Origin: Roseovarius carneus
GTDB taxonomy: Bacteria > Pseudomonadota > Alphaproteobacteria > Rhodobacterales > Rhodobacteraceae
Assembly (NCBI RefSeq): GCF_020141465.1
Contig: NZ_JAHSPD010000001.1
Span: 2,152,374-2,216,373, forward strand
Length of the DNA: 64,000 nt
Reading direction: 5' to 3'
Positions 42,588 to 50,172 of this stretch are shown one piece after another; position 1 is the first letter of the stretch; each line of letters starts with the position of its first letter. Both the position numbers and the translations under genes were made by a program. The notes under the pieces are model-generated. The model did no database searches. It had not been told where the DNA came from and saw only the letters and a list, made by a program, of their open reading frames with translations.

Positions 42588-42791
42588 GTTTCAGGCCCGT
42601 TTATCCATATTTTCAGGTGCAAAGATCGTGCGCGTCCCATCGGCAATGCTGCCTCTATGCAGGGGCCATGTTGCAGATCGCCCCGTCCGGCACGCACCGC
42701 CCCTTGTGCGATGCGCGGTGCCCACCATAGGCCTATAGCTGCGCTGAGTGCAGCAGAGCCTTTCGCAGGGTTACTGAGGGCTCTTGTGCAT

Positions 42792-43976
42792 TCAGGGCTT
42801 GATCAGCATAGGCCGGGGCACATCCGCCAGACATTCGGCAGCGGCGTTATCGCGGATCACGATGCTCTCGGTGATCTCGATCCCCCAATTGTCCATCCAG
42901 AGCCCGGGCATGAAGTGAAACGTCATGCCCGCCTCCAGCACGGTCTCGTCGCTGGCGCGAAAGCTGATCGTCCGCTCGCCCCAATCGGGCGGATAGCTGA
43001 TCCCGATAGGATAGCCGCAGCGCGCCTCACGCTCGATGCCCGCGCGGGCCAGCTCTGCGTGCAGTGCGTTGGCCACGTCACAGGCCCGGTTGCCGGGGCG
43101 CGCCGCGTCCAGTCCTGCCTCAAGGCCACGGATCAGGGCCTCTTCCGCGCGCTTGATCTCATCGGGGGGCGTGCCGAGGAAGACCGTCCGGCAGAGCGGC
43201 GCGTGGTAGCGGCGGTAACAGCCTGCGATCTCGAAGAAGGTGGCAGCACCGCGCTCAAACGGCTTGTCGTCCCACGTCAGGTGCGGGGCGGCGGCATCGG
43301 TCCCTGTAGGCAAAAGCGGCACGATGGCCGGGTAGTCGCCGCCAAACGCGTCGGTGCCTTTGATCCCCACGCCATAGATTTCCGCAACCAGATCGCATTT
43401 GCGCATCCCCGGCTCAATTCGCTCGGCGATATGGGCGTGCATCCTTTCGACGATTTTTGCGGCCCGGCGCATAAACGTGATCTCGGCCTCGGATTTGACC
43501 GCGCGCTGCCAATTGACCAGCGCCGTGGCGTCGATCAGCGTGGCGCATTCCAGATTGCGCGAGAGGGCTGCGAAAGCGGCGGCGGAGAAATAGTAATTGT
43601 CCATCTCCACGCCGATCTGCGCCGCGCCATGCCCGTGCTTTTGCAAAAGATCCGAGAGGTGGTCCATCGGGTGCCGTTCGGTCGATTGCACATAGGTATC
43701 GGGATAGCCCACGACCTGTTCTGGCGGCATATAGACGGTGCGCAAAGCACCTTGGGTGTCTTGGTTGCGGCCCCACCAGAGGGGCGCGCCCTCCATGCCG
43801 ATCACGGCGGCCTGATGCACATAAAAGGACCACCCGTCATATCCCGTGAGCCATGCGATATTCGACGGGTCCGTCACGATCAGGGTGTCTATCCCGCGCG
43901 CGGCCATGGCGGTGCGGGTTTTCGCGAGGCGTGCGGCGTATTCTTCGGGGGTGAAGGGCAGGTCGGTGGCGGGCAT
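42792..43976 (-). CDS. doeA: Ectoine hydrolase (M24/creatinase-like)
   Basis: DoeA (EutD) opens the ring of ectoine to N-acetyl-diaminobutyrates, the first step in using this osmolyte as carbon and nitrogen. The 394-residue protein starting at 43976 (MPATDLPFTPEEYAARLAKT) has the creatinase-type N-domain and a pita-bread C-domain, with WLTGYDGWSFYVHQ, GVEMDNYYFSAAAFAAL and PGMTFHFMPGLWMDNWGIEITES. Positions that hold metal ligands in aminopeptidase P are altered (FFEIAG and YHAPLCRTV), as in creatinase. A start 19 codons upstream is possible. The partner deacetylase doeB and other ectoine genes are not in the window. Confidence 0.85.
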   Translation of the reverse strand: MPATDLPFTPEEYAARLAKTRTAMAARGIDTLIVTDPSNIAWLTGYDGWSFYVHQAAVIGMEGAPLWWGRNQDTQGALRTVYMPPEQVVGYPDTYVQSTERHPMDHLSDLLQKHGHGAAQIGVEMDNYYFSAAAFAALSRNLECATLIDATALVNWQRAVKSEAEITFMRRAAKIVERMHAHIAERIEPGMRKCDLVAEIYGVGIKGTDAFGGDYPAIVPLLPTGTDAAAPHLTWDDKPFERGAATFFEIAGCYRRYHAPLCRTVFLGTPPDEIKRAEEALIRGLEAGLDAARPGNRACDVANALHAELARAGIEREARCGYPIGISYPPDWGERTISFRASDETVLEAGMTFHFMPGLWMDNWGIEITESIVIRDNAAAECLADVPRPMLIKP

Positions 43977-44108
43977 ATTGTGCTCCAGTTCTGGGCGATT
44001 GTCCCCGCACGCTAGGGGTAAAGCGGGTTTCACACAATATCGGGCTTGCGCGGAGGGGGTCCCTGCGGCTAGCGTTCGGTCTTAATTTGATCAAATAAAG
44101 AGGCAGCC

Positions 44109-44987
44109 ATGCGCCCCGTTACCCTCGCCGCCACGCAAATGTCCTGCACTTGGGACATTGATGACAATATCGCCCGCGCCGAGGCGCATGTGCGCAAAGC
44201 CGCTGAGGCCGGTGCGCAGGTGATCCTCTTGCAGGAGCTTTTCGAGACGCCGTATTTCTGCCAGCTGGAAGAAAACCAGTATCTGGAGCTTGCGCGGCCC
44301 ATGTCCGAGAGCCGCGTGGTGAAGCACTTTTCGGCTTTGGCAAAGACGCTGGGTGTGGTGTTGCCGATCTCCTATTATGAGCGGGCGGGGCAGGCGCGAT
44401 ATAACGCTTTGGCAATTGCCGATGCGGATGGCACGATTTTGGGCGGCTACCGCAAAACGCATATCCCCCAATCACCCGGTTATCAGGAGAAGTTCTATTT
44501 CAGCCCCGGCGACACCGGGTTTCAGGTATTTGACACGCGGTTTGGCCGGGTGGGCTGTGGCATTTGCTGGGATCAGTGGTTTCCGGAGACGGCGCGCGCG
44601 CTTGCCCTCAGAGGAGCTGAGATGTTGCTTTTCCCCACCGCCATCGGGTCCGAGCCGCACGCGCCCGAGCTTGATAGCGCGGCCCATTGGCGGCGCACCA
44701 TGCAAGGGCACGCGGCGGCCAATATGATGCCCCTGGTGGCGTCCAACCGGGTGGGAACCGAGGTTCAGGGCAATTTGCAGGCCGATTTCTACGGCACCTC
44801 CTTCATCGCGGGTTACACGGGCGAGATCCTGACCGATGCGGATCGCAGCGAGGAGACAGTGCTGACCGCCACGGTCGATCTGGACGAGGCGGCGGCCTAT
44901 CGTGGATCGTGGGGGCCGTTCCGGGACCGCAGGCCCAGCATGTATGGCGCGCTTCAGACACTTGACGGGGTGACACGACCGACCTGA
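44109..44987 (+). CDS. aguB: N-carbamoylputrescine amidase
   Basis: AguB hydrolyses N-carbamoylputrescine to putrescine, CO2 and ammonia, the second step from agmatine. The 292-residue nitrilase-fold enzyme has the catalytic triad in clear context: Glu in ILLQELFETPYF near residue 42, Lys in YRKTHIPQSPGYQEKFYF near 118 and Cys in VGCGICWDQWFPE near 155. The AguB-specific stretch DSAAHWRRTMQGHAAAN near 195 supports the assignment. It is followed 36 bases later by aguA, its partner gene. Confidence 0.92.
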   Translation: MRPVTLAATQMSCTWDIDDNIARAEAHVRKAAEAGAQVILLQELFETPYFCQLEENQYLELARPMSESRVVKHFSALAKTLGVVLPISYYERAGQARYNALAIADADGTILGGYRKTHIPQSPGYQEKFYFSPGDTGFQVFDTRFGRVGCGICWDQWFPETARALALRGAEMLLFPTAIGSEPHAPELDSAAHWRRTMQGHAAANMMPLVASNRVGTEVQGNLQADFYGTSFIAGYTGEILTDADRSEETVLTATVDLDEAAAYRGSWGPFRDRRPSMYGALQTLDGVTRPT

Positions 44988-45023
44988 GGGGCGGTTTCGG
45001 AGATTTTGCAGAAGGATTTTCAG

Positions 45024-46049
45024 ATGACACGGACCACAGGTATCACACCCAAGGCTGCCGGCTTTCACATGCCACCCGAATGGGCTCCGCATTCCCGCAC
45101 ATGGATGATGTGGCCCACGCGGACCGAAGTCTGGGACGATATGAATGAGACCTGCCGCAACTATGCGGCGGTGGCCCATGCGATTGCGCGGTTTGAGCCT
45201 GTGACCATGCTGGTGCGCCCCGAGGATCGCGCAGCGGCGCATGCGATGCTGGGCAGTGATGTGGACCTGTTGGAGCATCCGATCGACGATAGCTGGAGCC
45301 GCGATTGCGGGCCGAACTTCGTGATCAACGGCAAGGGCGGTATGGCAGCGTCGATCTTTGAGTTCAACGCATGGGGTGGGAAATATACGCCCTTTGATGG
45401 CGACAATTGCGTGGCGGCGGCGATTGCCGGGGCGGCGGGGGTGGAAACCTATACCTCCAAACTGATTGCCGAAGGTGGCGGGATCAGCGTCGATGGTGAA
45501 GGCACGCTGCTCACCACGATCAGCTGTTTTCCCAACGTGAACCGCAACCCCGACTGGACTCGTGATACCATCACCGAGGAACTGTGCGAGATGTTTGGCG
45601 TCTCCAAGGTGATCTGGCTGCCCGGAAACCCTTTGGAGGTGGAGACGGACGGGCATGTGGACGGCATCGCGCAGTTCATTGCGCCCGGCGTGGTGCTTTG
45701 TGAAGGGCCGGGGCCGAAGGATGGCGAGTGGTATGACATCAACGTCTCGAACGTGGATGCGCTGCGCGGGCAGACGGATGCGGCGGGCCGCGCGCTCACA
45801 TTGATCGAGATCCCCGATGCGTCCGAGGTGAATGACGGGCGCGAAAGGTTCTGCGCCTCTTACGTGAATTCCTACATCTGCAATGGCGCGGTGATCATGC
45901 CTGCTTATGGCATTGCAGAGGATGATATAGTGCGCGATCTGCTGGCGGACGCTCTGCCGGGGCGTGAGGTGGTGCAGGTGCCGATCCCCGCCATCGCCAT
46001 TGGCGGTGGCGGCATCCATTGCATCACGCAGCAGGAGCCGAAGGTATGA
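45024..46049 (+). CDS. aguA: Agmatine deiminase
   Basis: AguA converts agmatine to N-carbamoylputrescine and ammonia, feeding AguB. The 341-residue protein has the guanidino-group-modifying fold, with SWSRDCGPNFVI near residue 92, EGGGISVDGEGT near 153, TDGHVDG near 212 and the catalytic Cys in GGGGIHCITQQEP at the C-terminus. The start at 45024 is chosen for its AAGGA site; a TTG six codons earlier is less likely. The gene lies between aguB and a second deiminase-like gene and overlaps the latter by four bases. Confidence 0.9.
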   Translation: MTRTTGITPKAAGFHMPPEWAPHSRTWMMWPTRTEVWDDMNETCRNYAAVAHAIARFEPVTMLVRPEDRAAAHAMLGSDVDLLEHPIDDSWSRDCGPNFVINGKGGMAASIFEFNAWGGKYTPFDGDNCVAAAIAGAAGVETYTSKLIAEGGGISVDGEGTLLTTISCFPNVNRNPDWTRDTITEELCEMFGVSKVIWLPGNPLEVETDGHVDGIAQFIAPGVVLCEGPGPKDGEWYDINVSNVDALRGQTDAAGRALTLIEIPDASEVNDGRERFCASYVNSYICNGAVIMPAYGIAEDDIVRDLLADALPGREVVQVPIPAIAIGGGGIHCITQQEPKV

Positions 46050-47104
46050 GCGCCGCTGACGAGGTGAAAGCCGCCCTCGCTGCTGGCCAGACCCCCGGCG
46101 AGATGGGCTTTGTCATGCCCGCCGAGACGGCGCAGCATACGTGTTGCTGGATGGCGTGGGTGCATGATGATCACTATGAGAACTGGGGCAAACGTGATTT
46201 CGGCGCGGTGGAGCGCGGCTTTGTCGCTATCGCCGCCGCTATTGCCGAGTTTGAGCCGGTGCGCGTGATTGCCGATCCGTCTGTTGCGGCACGGGCGCGG
46301 GCGCTTTTGCCAGCCAATGTCGAGGTGGTGACGCTGCCGCAGGACGATCTGTGGTTTCGCGACACGGGGCCTTTGTTCGTGCAGGACCCCGGCGGCAGGA
46401 CCATGGCGTCGAACCTGCACTTCACCAATTGGGGCGAGAAATACCCCGGCTCGCACGCGGACCGCGCCGTGGGTGCGGCCCTTGCTGGGCATCTCGACCT
46501 GCCGCTTTTCCAGTCGCCGCTGGTGGGCGAGGGCGGCGGGCTGATTTCCGACGGCAGGGGCACGGTGATCACCACAGAGACTTTCCTGCTCAACCCCAAC
46601 CGCAATCCCGGCATGACACGCGCGGAGGTGGAGCGCGAATTGTTCCACGCCATCGGCGCGCGCAAGGTGATCTGGCTTCCCGGTGATGAGGATGAATGGA
46701 TCACCGACGGGCATATCGACGGTGTGCTGACCTATGTGGGTCCCGGCCATGTGCTTTTTGAGGACAACCCTGACCCGAGCCATCCGCACCATGCTGTGGT
46801 CAAGGAGAACCTGCGCGCCATGCGGGGGCAGACCGATGCGGACGGGCGCGAGATCGAGATCACGCTGCTGGATGAGGCCTATACCTACGTCGATGACAGC
46901 AACTGGACCGCGACGTCTTACGTCAATTGCTACATCGCAAACGGGGGCGTGGTCCTGCCGCGCTTTGGCACCAAGACGGACGCGCCTGCGGTCGAGACTT
47001 TCGCCAAGGCATTCCCGGATCGCAAGATCGTTCAGGTGGATATCGCCGATATCTGTTGGAACGGCGGCGGCATCCACTGCATGACGCAGCAGCAGCCGGC
47101 CTGA
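46046..47104 (+). CDS. Second agmatine deiminase-family protein
   Basis: This 352-residue protein is a diverged tandem paralogue of the upstream aguA product. It keeps the same catalytic landmarks, FRDTGPLFVQ near residue 108, GEGGGLISDGRGT near 165, TDGHIDGVLTYV near 225 and the terminal GGGIHCMTQQQP, so it is probably active. The first motif, RDTGP, is closer to characterised agmatine deiminases than the RDCGP of its neighbour. It may act on agmatine or on another guanidino compound. Its ATG overlaps the aguA stop. The stop lies only six bases from the convergent end of the antiporter operon, without a visible terminator. Confidence 0.82.
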   Translation: MSAADEVKAALAAGQTPGEMGFVMPAETAQHTCCWMAWVHDDHYENWGKRDFGAVERGFVAIAAAIAEFEPVRVIADPSVAARARALLPANVEVVTLPQDDLWFRDTGPLFVQDPGGRTMASNLHFTNWGEKYPGSHADRAVGAALAGHLDLPLFQSPLVGEGGGLISDGRGTVITTETFLLNPNRNPGMTRAEVERELFHAIGARKVIWLPGDEDEWITDGHIDGVLTYVGPGHVLFEDNPDPSHPHHAVVKENLRAMRGQTDADGREIEITLLDEAYTYVDDSNWTATSYVNCYIANGGVVLPRFGTKTDAPAVETFAKAFPDRKIVQVDIADICWNGGGIHCMTQQQPA

Positions 47105-47110
47105 TCCCTA

Positions 47111-47506
47111 TCAGGCCGCGCCGTCCTTTTGTGGCGCGATCGCGCGGTCGGCCTCAGACACGTTGAGCGTGGACCATGTCTCGTCGCCCTCGGGGGCGGG
47201 GAGCGTGTCGCAGTTGCGGCGGTGGATGTTCACCTTGGCGATGAAATTGGCCGAAATGGGCGCTGTGACGAAGAGGAACGCCATGATCAGGATCGCGTGG
47301 ATGGCCCCGTCACCGATCACCGAATTATAGATGATTGCCGCCGCAAGAAGCGCGCCGATGCCCACAGTGCCCACCTTCGTGGGGGCGTGCATCCGCACCA
47401 TGGGATCGTTAAACTTGATCAGGCCAATGGCGCCGACCATGGCAAAGATCGCGCCAATGATAAGGGCGGCGGAGGTGGCGTAGATGCCGATAATATCCCA
47501 GCTCAT
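47111..47506 (-). CDS. mnhG: Mrp-type Na+/H+ antiporter subunit G
   Basis: This is the small G subunit of the multi-subunit cation/proton antiporter (Mrp/Mnh/Pha). The 131-residue protein has three hydrophobic helices and the family segments FAMVGAIGLIKFNDPMVRMHAPTK, which covers residues 22-45 in two adjoining parts, and FLFVTAPISANFIA. A hydrophilic C-terminal tail of about 35 residues follows. It is the last gene of the leftward operon, and its start overlaps mnhF by four bases. It ends six bases from the convergent aguA paralogue. Confidence 0.9.
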   Translation of the reverse strand: MSWDIIGIYATSAALIIGAIFAMVGAIGLIKFNDPMVRMHAPTKVGTVGIGALLAAAIIYNSVIGDGAIHAILIMAFLFVTAPISANFIAKVNIHRRNCDTLPAPEGDETWSTLNVSEADRAIAPQKDGAA

Positions 47507-47790
47507 TCGATGATATCCCCCCGCATGATAAACCGTGCAAACGCGACGGTGGACACAAAGCCCAGCATCGCAATGATCAGCGAGACCTCGAAATAGATCG
47601 TGCTGCCTTGGGAAATGCCCATCAAAACGATCAAGCCGATTGCGTTGATCACCATCGTGTCGAGCGCGAGGATTCTGTCACCTACCGAAGGTCCCATCAC
47701 CAGCCGGACCATCGACAAGACCTGCGCCAATGCCACGGCGGCAAACGCAATAATCAGGGCGATGTTCATCACATCCATTGCTTGGCTCAT
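47503..47790 (-). CDS. mnhF: Mrp-type Na+/H+ antiporter subunit F
   Basis: Subunit F of the multi-subunit antiporter. The 95-residue product has three membrane helices and the conserved stretch RLVMGPSVGDRILALDTMVI near residue 30, typical of MnhF/PhaF. It overlaps mnhE and mnhG by four bases each, so E, F and G are translated as a coupled set. Confidence 0.9.
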   Translation of the reverse strand: MSQAMDVMNIALIIAFAAVALAQVLSMVRLVMGPSVGDRILALDTMVINAIGLIVLMGISQGSTIYFEVSLIIAMLGFVSTVAFARFIMRGDIIE

Positions 47791-48287
47791 TCGAAGATCT
47801 CCTTCAGGCGGCGTTCATAGCGGTTTTTGATCTCGTCGCGCACGGCGTCCGGGTTATCGGTGTCCAGCGCATGAACCAGTAGGCTGCGCCCACCAGCCGA
47901 GATGTCGGAAGACACCGTGCCGGGCGTGAGGGTGACGGTGCCCGCGAGGATCGTGATCGCTTCGGATTGCGTCAGGTCGATTGGCACGACCACCCATGCG
48001 GGGCGTAGCTTGGCGTTGGGGCGGGTCAGAACGATCCATGCGACCTCGACATTGGCGACCATGATATCCCAGAGCACCAGCAGGCAATAGGAGATCATGC
48101 GGCCCATCTTGAACTTGCGCGGGCTGTTGGGCCACCAGCGCGAGGTGAGGATCGGAATGATGATCCCGAGGATCAGGCCGAACACGACCATGCCCGCCGA
48201 CACCTGATTTTGCAAAAGCGTCCAGACGACGGTGAGGATCAGCGTCAGCACCGGATGCGGGAAGAGCCATGCGAAAAAGCTTTTCAT
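47787..48287 (-). CDS. mnhE: Mrp-type Na+/H+ antiporter subunit E
   Basis: Subunit E of the antiporter. The 166-residue protein has N-terminal hydrophobic helices. It then has the conserved segment MVANVEVAWIVLTRP near residue 78, followed by a soluble part with LTQSEAITILAGTVTLTPGT near 108 and an acidic end (RRLKEIFE). One base separates it from mnhD and it overlaps mnhF by four. Confidence 0.9.
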   Translation of the reverse strand: MKSFFAWLFPHPVLTLILTVVWTLLQNQVSAGMVVFGLILGIIIPILTSRWWPNSPRKFKMGRMISYCLLVLWDIMVANVEVAWIVLTRPNAKLRPAWVVVPIDLTQSEAITILAGTVTLTPGTVSSDISAGGRSLLVHALDTDNPDAVRDEIKNRYERRLKEIFE

Positions 48288-48288
48288 C

Positions 48289-49827
48289 TTAATTCTCCTC
48301 CGTCATTGGGCTGAGCTTGCCGGGGGTGTTCAGCACGGTGTCGATATAGGCCTCCGGCGCGAAAAGCTGTGCGGCGGCGCCCTCAGTATAGCGGTAAATT
48401 GGCCCTGCGAAGACCGTATGTGCGATGAGCAGCGCAATCAGCCCACCCGCGGCGATGGCCGCAAGGGCGGAAGGCGGCGCGCCTTTCGGTGCAGTCTCAG
48501 CCTCGATGCTGCGCGCCTTCCAGAACAACGTGCTGCCCGCGCGGGCAAAGCCCACAATGCCGATGAGGCTTGAGATCAGGATCACGGACCAGACCCATGG
48601 CATCAAGGGCGATGTGTAGGACGCATCAAGGATCATCAGTTTGCCCACAAAGCCCGACAGGGGCGGCAGGCCCGCCATCGCAATGGCCGTCGTCATGAAG
48701 AGCCCCGCAATGAGCAAGTGGCCGGGCACAGGCGCTTGGGCCGTGAGGCGCAGATCAGCGCGGCCTTGCCGGACCATATCGGTGATCAGGAAGAGGGCGG
48801 CGGCGGCCAGCGTGGAGTGGATGATATAGTAAAGTGCCGCCGCTATCGCCTCTTGGGAAAAGAGCGCGATGGCCGTCATCACCATCCCCATGGAGCCGAT
48901 GACGGCAAAAGCCACCAGCCGGTCCAGCGTCTTGGCCGCAAGCACGCCCACCATCCCCAGCGCCAGCGATATGAGCGCGGCGGGCAGGAGCCACTGGGTG
49001 TGCAGGCCTGCCGTCGCCTCAAGATCGGGCGGGAAGATAATCGTGTAGACGCGGATGATGGCGTAGGCGCCGACCTTGGTCATGATCGCGAAGAGGGCGG
49101 CCACGGGACCGGGCGCCTCTGCATAGCTCGATGGGAGCCAGAAATGCAGCGGCACCAGCGCGGCCTTTACCGCAAAGACCAAGATTAAAAGCACGGCGGC
49201 GATACGCAGGCCCACGGTTTCATCGGCGCTGACCATCTGCGCGCGCTCGGCCAGATCGGCCATGTTGAGCGTGCCCGTTTCCGCATAGATCGCGGCGAGG
49301 GCGAAGAGGAACAGCGTGGAACCCAAGAGGTTGAAGAGCACGTATTGAACGCCTGCGCGCAGGCGTTTGTTCCCACCCGAATGGATCATCAGCCCGTAGG
49401 AGGCGATGAGCAGGATCTCGAAGAACACGAAGAGGTTGAAGAGATCGCCCGTCAGGAACGCGCCCATGATCCCCATGATCTGAAACTGCAACAGCGCATG
49501 AAAATGCCGCCCCCGCTCGTCCCATTTGGACCCAATGGCATAGAGCGCCACAAAAAGCCCGAGGATTGCGGTCAAAAGCACCATCATCGTCGAAAGCTTG
49601 TCGGCCACCAGAACAATGCCGAACGGAGCGGCCCAATCGCCGAGGCGGTAAATCGTGACCGTGCCGTCAGAGGCCTGCCACACAAGGCCCGCCGCAAGTG
49701 CTATGAGGGCGATCATGCTGGCCACGGTCGCGACCCGCTGAATGGACATATGATAGCGCGCGGCGAGGATAATGAACGGGGCCACCATGGCAGGCAGCAT
49801 CACCGGCAAGATGATCCAATGGGTCAT
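48289..49827 (-). CDS. mnhD: Mrp-type Na+/H+ antiporter subunit D
   Basis: Subunit D is one of the two large proton-translocating subunits and is homologous to NuoN/NuoM of complex I. The 512-residue protein has about 14 membrane helices and the Proton_antipo_M signature region, including LVFAVKAALVPLHFWLP near residue 214, whose Lys and His are typical of the antiporter channel, and EAPGPVAALFAIMTKVGAYA after it. It overlaps mnhC by four bases. A gap of one base leads to mnhE. Confidence 0.93.
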   Translation of the reverse strand: MTHWIILPVMLPAMVAPFIILAARYHMSIQRVATVASMIALIALAAGLVWQASDGTVTIYRLGDWAAPFGIVLVADKLSTMMVLLTAILGLFVALYAIGSKWDERGRHFHALLQFQIMGIMGAFLTGDLFNLFVFFEILLIASYGLMIHSGGNKRLRAGVQYVLFNLLGSTLFLFALAAIYAETGTLNMADLAERAQMVSADETVGLRIAAVLLILVFAVKAALVPLHFWLPSSYAEAPGPVAALFAIMTKVGAYAIIRVYTIIFPPDLEATAGLHTQWLLPAALISLALGMVGVLAAKTLDRLVAFAVIGSMGMVMTAIALFSQEAIAAALYYIIHSTLAAAALFLITDMVRQGRADLRLTAQAPVPGHLLIAGLFMTTAIAMAGLPPLSGFVGKLMILDASYTSPLMPWVWSVILISSLIGIVGFARAGSTLFWKARSIEAETAPKGAPPSALAAIAAGGLIALLIAHTVFAGPIYRYTEGAAAQLFAPEAYIDTVLNTPGKLSPMTEEN

Positions 49828-50171
49828 GTCCGATCCTCCGTATCCGGCTCAACCGGGTCATTCACATGATCGTCGTTTGATCCCAGATACGCGCCAAGGG
49901 CGATCATCACGACCACAGCGGTCATCCCGAAGGAGATCACGATGGCCGTCAGCGCCAAGGCCTGCGGCAGCGGGTCTGCGTAGTTGGTCACACCCTCGCG
50001 CAGCACGGGCGCGGAGCCCACGGTGAGCCTGCCTGAGGCGAAGAGAAACACGTTCACCGCGTAGGTGAGCATGGCGATGCCAAGGATCACCGGGAAGGTG
50101 CGCAAACGCAGCACCAGATAGAGCCCTCCGGCGGTCATGGCGCCGATGGCGGAGGCGACGAGAAATTCCAT
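49824..50171 (-). CDS. mnhC: Mrp-type Na+/H+ antiporter subunit C
   Basis: Subunit C resembles NuoK of complex I. The 115-residue protein has three membrane helices, with GLYLVLRLRTFPVILGIAML near residue 16 and YADPLPQALALTAIVISFGMTA near 65, both typical of MnhC/PhaC. It starts one base after the stop of the fused A-B gene, which suggests coupled translation. Confidence 0.92.
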   Translation of the reverse strand: MEFLVASAIGAMTAGGLYLVLRLRTFPVILGIAMLTYAVNVFLFASGRLTVGSAPVLREGVTNYADPLPQALALTAIVISFGMTAVVVMIALGAYLGSNDDHVNDPVEPDTEDRT

Positions 50172-50172
50172 A

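Noticed and set aside
44472..46019. A 515-codon leftward open frame across aguB and aguA.
   Set aside because: It lies opposite two recognised enzymes, is rich in His and Arg as reverse-complement artefacts usually are, and matches no family I know.
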